DNA of 64,000 bases from Dicyema japonicum (Eukaryota > Dicyemida > Rhombozoa > Dicyemidae): assembly GCA_011109175.1 (NCBI GenBank), contig RDEW01000027.1:395772-459771 (forward strand), given 5' to 3'. Shown piece by piece: positions 58,277 through 64,000 of the stretch; the stretch's first letter is position 1; each line of letters begins with the position of its first letter. A program made the position numbers and the translations under genes. A model generated the notes under the pieces. The model did not search any database. It saw only the letters and a program-made list of their open reading frames with translations, and was not told the DNA's origin.

Positions 58277-58611
58277 TTAAAATCCTCCTCTGAGGGAAAT
58301 AACAAGATGAATCATACAGCCGGCGTCAATTTTGTAAAAACCCGCAGTTTTATCATTTTCCCTATAAAATAGCAGAACATCACTACATGGTCCTTCCAGC
58401 AACAATGATTCTCTGTTGGTCAGGATGGATTCCCTCAGCCTCGAATATTTTTTCCTTAATTTCACGAGTCTGTTAAATTAGAAATAGATGTAACCGTGAA
58501 AACATCCTGAATACTTATATTGATCTGTAATTATTACGCTTATAATATAACCTCACGGCCTGTCATTGTCTACTTAATAGATCATACAAATACCTTCACT
58601 TTTATCATCAT
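58277..58611 (-). CDS. NEDD8-like ubiquitin-fold modifier, five exons in 335 bp
   Basis: The protein is 77 residues. The ATG is at 58611 (a second ATG follows directly) and the stop TAA at 58279-58277. Introns: 58570-58593, 58525-58551, 58470-58494 and 58362-58386 (24-27 nt). Spliced text: MMIKVK, TMTGRE, INISIQDVFT, TREIKEKIFEAEGIHPDQQR to the fourth exon end, then ENDKTAGFYKIDAGCMIHLV and ISLRGGF. EGIxPDQQR and LRGG are shared by ubiquitin and NEDD8; the ENDKTAxFYKI block is nearer to NEDD8 (NDEKTAADYKI). It would be processed after Gly76 and conjugated to cullin-type targets. A single Phe follows the diglycine, as a one-residue tail. An Ala before the RGG motif, typical of NEDD8, is not seen (Ser here), so a divergent NEDD8 or ubiquitin-like paralogue are both possible. 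Confidence 0.9.
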
Positions 58612-58736
58612 TTTGAATCACAAGAATTTAGGTTATTCAATTATAATATTCAAATTTTTTATATATAATCTTTATTATTAAATTTTTATAAAATTAATTC
58701 ACATTAAAACCCAAAGAGTATGATGAGATTAATGTT
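58612..58736. other. Flank of the NEDD8-like gene
   Basis: Highly AT-rich sequence between the modifier gene and a retroelement fragment. It probably includes the promoter, but no element can be defined. Confidence 0.3.
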
Positions 58737-59345
58737 GTGATCCGTGAAGTACTCAGACTAAAGCATGTTTATGTGCTGGCAGGCAATAAGGAGAGACTAT
58801 ATTTACCATGTGAGAAAGTCGGTCGTGGACTGTGTGGAGTAGTCCAACTAAGTAAGCGTATCCTTATTCGAATGCACGACACCCTGATAGCTGGGTCAAG
58901 TGTGTATGCTAGGAAGCACGCCATAATAACGACCGTGAAAAATCGAGGAAACTCACATAGGTACTATCAGACCTTTTTTGTATCCTAAGTATGATGTTGA
59001 TGAAGACATTAATCGAATTACAAAATAATAATTTGATTGAAAGGATTAACTTGAAAAGACTTAATAAGGTCCTCTTCAGAGCATTTGATAATTTACACGT
59101 CGACCTTACGTCGTCGACAACGTGGCTAAAATATGGTGACAAATCGGAGTTGTGCACGTATAAGGAAGACGGCAATATTTTTAGGAGTCGATCAACAAAT
59201 AAATGTTACCATTGTAAGTCAAGGAGCATGTCGGTTGATCATTTAGTTACTTGGTGCGGATCCATGCTCTGCCACTACTATGTGTGGAGGCATAACGAGG
59301 TAGTAAGGAGTCTTCATTTTCTACTATAAAATAAGTATGGTATTC
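58737..59345 (+). mobile_element. R2-like non-LTR RT C-terminal fragment (family G)
   Basis: The frames read KERLYLPCEKVGRGLCGVV (58791-58848), the ERLYLPR-x-x-GGRGL block after the RT palm. After a shift, STTWLKYGDKSELCTY (59116-59163), then CYHCKSRSMSVDHLVTWCGS (59206-59265) and YVWRHNEVVRSL follow. The C-x2-C-x7-H-x4-C-like element followed by Y-x-x-RHN is the C-terminal zinc region of R2-like and related RTs. One frameshift separates the two parts. Confidence 0.7.
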
Positions 59346-59369
59346 GCCGTGCCTCGTTTCTTAATTGGA

Positions 59370-62282
59370 TCGCAGTTGAGAGAAATGTCTAAAAAGCAAG
59401 GGATACAAAGAGATGCATCTCGTCTAAAGCTCCTTACGTTCAATACTAGAGGCTTATCTACGACCTGGTAGAGGAAGATTCTCTGTTACAACCTGGAGAG
59501 ATACGACGTATCTATTGGGTGTCAACAAGAGACGAAAGTTACTTAATAGCCTTGATGAGAACTATGGCAAATATCGAATAATGTGTAAACCGAGCGACTC
59601 AAAATATTATGGACTTGGATTTGCCATCCACAAAGTTGACAAGTGCAGTCCACCGTATATGGAGTGTGAATGACAGGATCTGTGTTATACAAATCCGTCT
59701 AAACGACTTACCTCCTTCAAAGAGCTTTCTGACAATTGTAAATATTTATGCGCTACATTGCGGGAGAGTAACGAAAGATCCGACAGAACTAGACGACTTC
59801 TATTCAACACTGTTACGGACGTACAACGAATATGAGTCACTAATACTCATTGCTGGGGATTTGAATGCGAAAATCGGAATGAAGAATAACCCGGATGATG
59901 TTTTCTTGGGAGAACATGGACGTAAAATAAGAAACCTACCCAGGACAATACTTGGTCACTTTTGTATGGCAAACAACTTTTTCCTATGCAATACTCATTT
60001 ACGCATCCTCCCTGCCACAAAACTACGTGGATGGGGAAGCGAGGAACTCAGAGGAAAGCTGGTCCCAATATACAACCAAATAGATTATGTCATATGCCGG
60101 GCTAAAGACAAACACCTTCTAGTAAACGCACGTTCATATGAAGGCTCGACGACTGTCAGCGACCACAAGATGGTTATTGCGACCTTCACCCTGAAAAAAC
60201 ATGCCATCAAATACAAATCACGAATTTGAGAAAATCAGAGGCGACTACGCGACTGAAAGGCTGATTTCCAACCTGAGACTACTGAGAGATATCAACAATA
60301 CATTCAGACTCATTGCAGGACGTATTGGTGGATACCTCGTAGAAGAAGCCTGGAAACGCACAAAGGACACTATCAACGAAGCTGCTGAAGCATGTCTTGG
60401 TAAAAGGGAGAATAGTAAAATGCACCTGAAGGCTATTCATCCAGATGTTCTTGAGCTTGCGAAAAGTTTAAAAGAAATAAACATGAGAAAATCAAATGCC
60501 ACTGACGCTAATACGATAAAAGCCTTTCAGGGCGAAAGGCAACGTGTCAGAAGAAAAATAAAGGGTCTGAACAAGAAGCTTTTCCTAGAAGAAATAGCTT
60601 CCCGTATAGAAGAGGTAAACAAAGTGAAAGACAACGCACAGATGTACGTCGCTGCGAACAAACTGAAGTCGACTAACCATAAGCTGATACTGAACACCGA
60701 AGAACAAACTGAAACCATCGCGGGTCACTTTGAGAAGCTTTTGAACATCAAAACTATGGAAATTCACCCATTTGATGGAAGGCCAAGATCCCTTAGATAC
60801 CAATCACGGCTGAGGAAATCAAAACGACCTGCCGAAAACTAATGTATAACAGAAGCCCCGACCAGATGCGATAAAACCAGAATACTGAAATACGGCCCTT
60901 ACCCCCTTTTTAAAAAAATCGCTACACTAATAAATGAAATGTTTTCAACTAACTCAACTCTACCTCTGGGTACGGGACTACTAATCCCCATACAAAAAAC
61001 AGAGGACCGCTCGAAAATTTGCGACCCATCATACTACTAAATTCATTACGCAAAGTCTTGGCAAACATTGTGCTTGAACGAATAAAAGGATCTGCTTACA
61101 AATACCTACCAGATAGTCAAAGTGGTTTTCGAGAAAGGAGATCCACAGCTGATGCGGTTTGGAGTCACAGATGGAGGTGTGCAACATATCAAAGATACCG
61201 TAACGCCATCAATATTCTGGGAATTGACCTATCAAGAGCTTTTGATACGGTTAACAGGAACAAGTTAATGGGGGTTGAGCGGATTTCTTGATGAATCGAG
61301 TCTAAGGATGACCCGAATTCTACTTTCCAACACTGAGCTCTCGGAAATACCTATTCAAGAAAATTTGAAACCAACACGGGCACTCCACAAGGAGACTCCC
61401 TTTCTCCTCTACTATTCACAATTTATTTGGAAGCCGCTATGAGGGAACTTAGACCGTTATATCAAGGAAAGATGGAAGAAGTGATCTACCCGGACGATGT
61501 AGACCTAATTTCTGAAGACAAAGAGGTCCCGGAAAACCTATTAGAAAAAGCACCAGATGTACTAGGGAAATGGTTTCTTACTGTGAACAGAGGGAAAACA
61601 GAACTCACAGAGATAAGAAGGATGAGTATCGTCCTAGAAGAGAAGTGGCGACAAATAAAGAAACTTGGTTCACTTATGGGAGACAGCAAAGATATTTTAC
61701 GTAGGAAAGCTCTAGCCAATGCTGCGTTATATAAACTGAAGAATCTATGGCTCAATCAAAGAGGTATCGACACGAAAGTGAGAATCTATTATACGACTTA
61801 TTCATAAAACCTGTACTTTTATATAACGCTAGAACTTGGGAGACCTCATCAGCGGATATGGACTCAGACTGAAGAAAAATAACAGGAACTATTTGGCCTA
61901 CGAGAATATTGAGGAATGCTTTATATAAGAGATGCAGCACTATACCTATCAGCTTACAAGTACTGAAATCCAGATGAAAGCTCTTCGGACACGTGCTGAG
62001 GATGGAATTAACATCCCCAACGAACATATCTATGGAGACATACTATGTTAGTCAAGAAGGCCGCTATCGTGGAAGACCAAGAACAACACTGCCAATAGTC
62101 TTACAAAAAGACCTGGTCAATATCAAAAGAAATCTAAAAATGCCGACGACCTGGACAACATGAGAGCCTTGGCTAGGAACAGGGAAACATGGAAAAGGAT
62201 GACATCTAACCTTGTTTATTTTGCTGCACATGCGGGGCTATAATTAGTATGGCTCTCGTGAAGTGCTTAAATAAATAATAAT
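59370..62282 (+). mobile_element. Family B (RTE-like) retrotransposon, most complete copy
   Basis: The endonuclease starts at about 59383 (LKLLTFNTRGLSTT; a stop follows within about 5 codons at 59469) and continues in ORF 59609-60229 with LILIAGDLNAKIGM, YNQIDYVICR and TVSDHKMVIATF, the catalytic GDxN, IDY and SDH signatures. A basic helical linker follows (60201-60842). The RT has RPIILLNSLRKVLANIVLE and GIDLSRAFDTVN (61019-61291). A slipped motif B lies near 61378-61420 (PQGDSLSP in another frame), with VIYPDDVDLI (61477-61506) where YADD is expected. The C-terminal block KLFGHVLRMELTSPTNIS lies near 61980-62035 and RGRPRTTLPIVL near 62075. The 3' end is CATGCGGGGCTATAATTAGT then an AATAAATAATAAT tail to 62282. 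Confidence 0.85.
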
Positions 62283-62940
62283 GGTATTCACCACAACAGA
62301 AAGTTGCAGATTCAAAAGATGCAATCTGTAGTAGAGAACACCAGGGTCCAAATCAAGGTAGTCACTGTTATCCGAACCTCGGTGCTAGTCAAGCACAATA
62401 AGCCGGCATTATGGTCTTGGCAAGTCCTTATCATAGAATTTGGCATTACGTTCAAAGGCCTTTTGCAGACTGTGGAAGTGGAGAAAAAAAGGAAGTATGT
62501 TTTTCTTGCAAACGAGATGGGGCAGATACTTGGTTTTAAGGTTCTCGTTATTCCAATAGTAATGAAATGGAAGGAATTGCAAAAAAAGACAACAAGGGTT
62601 ATTTAAAACAGTTAAGGGTAGATAGGAAGCTCCAGGCTTATCTACATCAACTGTTTTAAAGCGGACCCTAGAGTTGACAGTGGAGTACAGGAGGCAGAGC
62701 CCGGAGACGCCACATGGCAAGAGGACTCAATTGGAAAATATGTTCTCGGGACTTGTCTGAGGAGGCTGGTTATTTTTGTTCACATCCAACGGATCTTAAT
62801 TAATAATTGCGGATCATAGGGCTTGCCAAAATATGTAGGGAGAGTAATGATAGTTTTCACCGTGACCTGCTCCGGAAAGCACTTAATATACGATACACAA
62901 TGAAGATTATTAAAGCAAAGTTATACGAATTATGTGGCAT
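62283..62940. other. No recognised gene
   Basis: Overlapping ORFs on both strands (62304-62606 plus; 62409-62720 minus) have no recognisable motif. Confidence 0.3.
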
Positions 62941-63370
62941 AATCAAGGACAATAAACATTGAATAAGATGGAGACTGTTTGGGCACGTGCTTAGAATGGA
63001 CATAACTGCCCCTGCAAATATAATAATGGACAATTACTTTAACAATGAGAACAAATCAAATTTCGAAACGTGTGGCACAATAATATACGAATTATGAAAC
63101 ACCGAATCACTCGATGGAAATCGATCGAGATGGAGGCTGTTCTGTCACATTTGAGGATGGAATGGGGTCCAGCAAATCTTGTGATGGAGGAATATTTCAT
63201 GGAACAAGGAAGATTATTCAAAGGAAGACCCAGGACAACTCTATTTTCCGTGTTAAATAAAGAGTTAAAGGGCCGAAAATCTCGATTAATTAAGAATCGT
63301 GAAAAAAAGAGAACCTTGGATGAGACTGGTACAAAGGGTAGTTGGCGAGCACAAGAGGAACATTAATTGA
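62940..63370 (+). mobile_element. Two joined family B 3' ends
   Basis: 62965-63052 matches 45809-45896 with only a few mismatches and encodes RWRLFGHVLRMDITAPANII. It then skips about 150 bp of that copy and resumes with TTCGAAACGTGTGGCAC, as at 46045. From 63093 a second, diverged C-terminal block (ILSHLRMEWGPANLVM-like, then LFKGRPRTTLFSVLNKEL) follows. So an internally deleted young copy is joined to an older one. Confidence 0.7.
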
Positions 63371-64000
63371 CTTTTTTGTTTATGTGTTCTCGGCGGTGCC
63401 GATGATAATAAACGGATACCTCTTCTGATAACTTCTTTTCTTCTCCAATTTTGACTCTTGAAGCTCATTGGGATGTTCTCTATGATCCGTATCATAATCC
63501 GATTAAATTAACCATCAACCAAAGGCCCATAAAACTGAGAGGTGCAGATGCCTACATTAACTATAAATGTGCAAAGTAGAATTCACATGAGGCGAGACCA
63601 AGCGTGGACTTTTTTTGTACATTCTTTCGATTTTTCGATTCCACTTTTGAGTCTTCCAAACTATCCATTTGCTGCTGACAAAAATTATTCCACGTCGTTT
63701 CATCACTAATTTTGTCTTTTATTTCTTCCTGAGATTATTGATTTCTTCGTAAAAATGCGGAAGATCAAATCGATGTTTTTATAAAAGAGAAAATTAAACA
63801 TGGAATACTTTACGGAACATCACCGGGACTTCCTCAAGATGGAGAAGTCCCCTGACCATCCCCTCGGGCCGGACATCAAACTATATTTGGACGCCTGCCT
63901 AAGATATGATAAGAAACCTTCCGCTGTGGAGATTAATCCAGGACTACAAAACTAACCGCAGAAAAAGGACTTTTATGGACACCGGGATCATTTAATTAGA
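63371..64000. other. No recognised gene
   Basis: No ORF with family features. The right edge near 63800-63960 has a coding-like plus stretch (EYFTEHHRDFLKMEKSPDHP, 63800-63859) without a name. It may continue beyond the window. Confidence 0.25.

Overview
The window is AT-rich animal nuclear DNA: a dense graveyard of retrotransposons with a handful of host genes between them. I could read six spliced host genes through to their ends or close to it, all on the minus strand. They are an atlastin-like gene (5930-7656, damaged), NDC80 (17581-18817), a Ser/Thr-rich single-pass membrane protein with 36-bp repeats (28509-30346), ERMP1 (40470-43305), CWF19L1 (50312-52000) and a NEDD8-like gene (58277-58611). 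A seventh candidate, a TOX-like HMG-box ORF (25312-25644), is on the plus strand and lies in one piece.

The main result is that these genes are cut by tiny GT-AG introns of about 21-27 nt. I placed about 43 of them by hand, with one outlier of 64 nt and one tentative intron of 31 nt. Removing them turns short ORFs in different frames into proteins that match their families end to end. Such small introns, together with animal genes (atlastin, ERMP1) and animal-type non-LTR retrotransposons, point to a dicyemid mesozoan, a group known for highly shortened introns. The organism is an inference; the introns are read directly from the sequence. The standard genetic code fits the data (TGA ends CWF19L1 and TGG encodes Trp).

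Layout. 1-5.8 kb: 3' ends of old elements, two copies of a tRNA-like SINE, a family A reverse transcriptase (RT) and another RT fragment. 5.9-7.7 kb: atlastin-like pseudogene. 9.4-12.1 kb: family A element with a zinc-knuckle ORF1, endonuclease and the second half of the RT. 13.4-16.6 kb: two jockey-like RT fragments (family D) and a hAT transposon end split by a third D copy with a target-site duplication. 16.8-18.8 kb: family A fragment, then NDC80. 19-20.8 kb: family C. 21.9-24.2 kb: the best preserved RT, in family A. 25.3 kb: HMG-box ORF. 26.6-27.4 kb: RT fragment. 28.5-30.3 kb: repeat-bearing membrane protein. 33.1-35.5 kb: family B (RTE-like). 37.8-40 kb: family C carrying a captured 55-bp piece of ERMP1. 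40.5-43.3 kb: ERMP1. 44.3-49.7 kb: families B, C and A. 50.3-52 kb: CWF19L1. 52.2-57.8 kb: families E, B and C. 58.3-58.6 kb: NEDD8-like gene. 58.7-63.4 kb: an R2-like RT tail and two family B copies.

The retroelement family letters A, B, C, D, E, G, H and J are my own labels for groups that share motifs within this window. Most copies are 5'-truncated or internally deleted, with many frame breaks, so their boundaries are approximate. The host genes belong to ordinary housekeeping systems (kinetochore, ER protease, splicing-related protein, ubiquitin-like modifier) and show no functional clustering.
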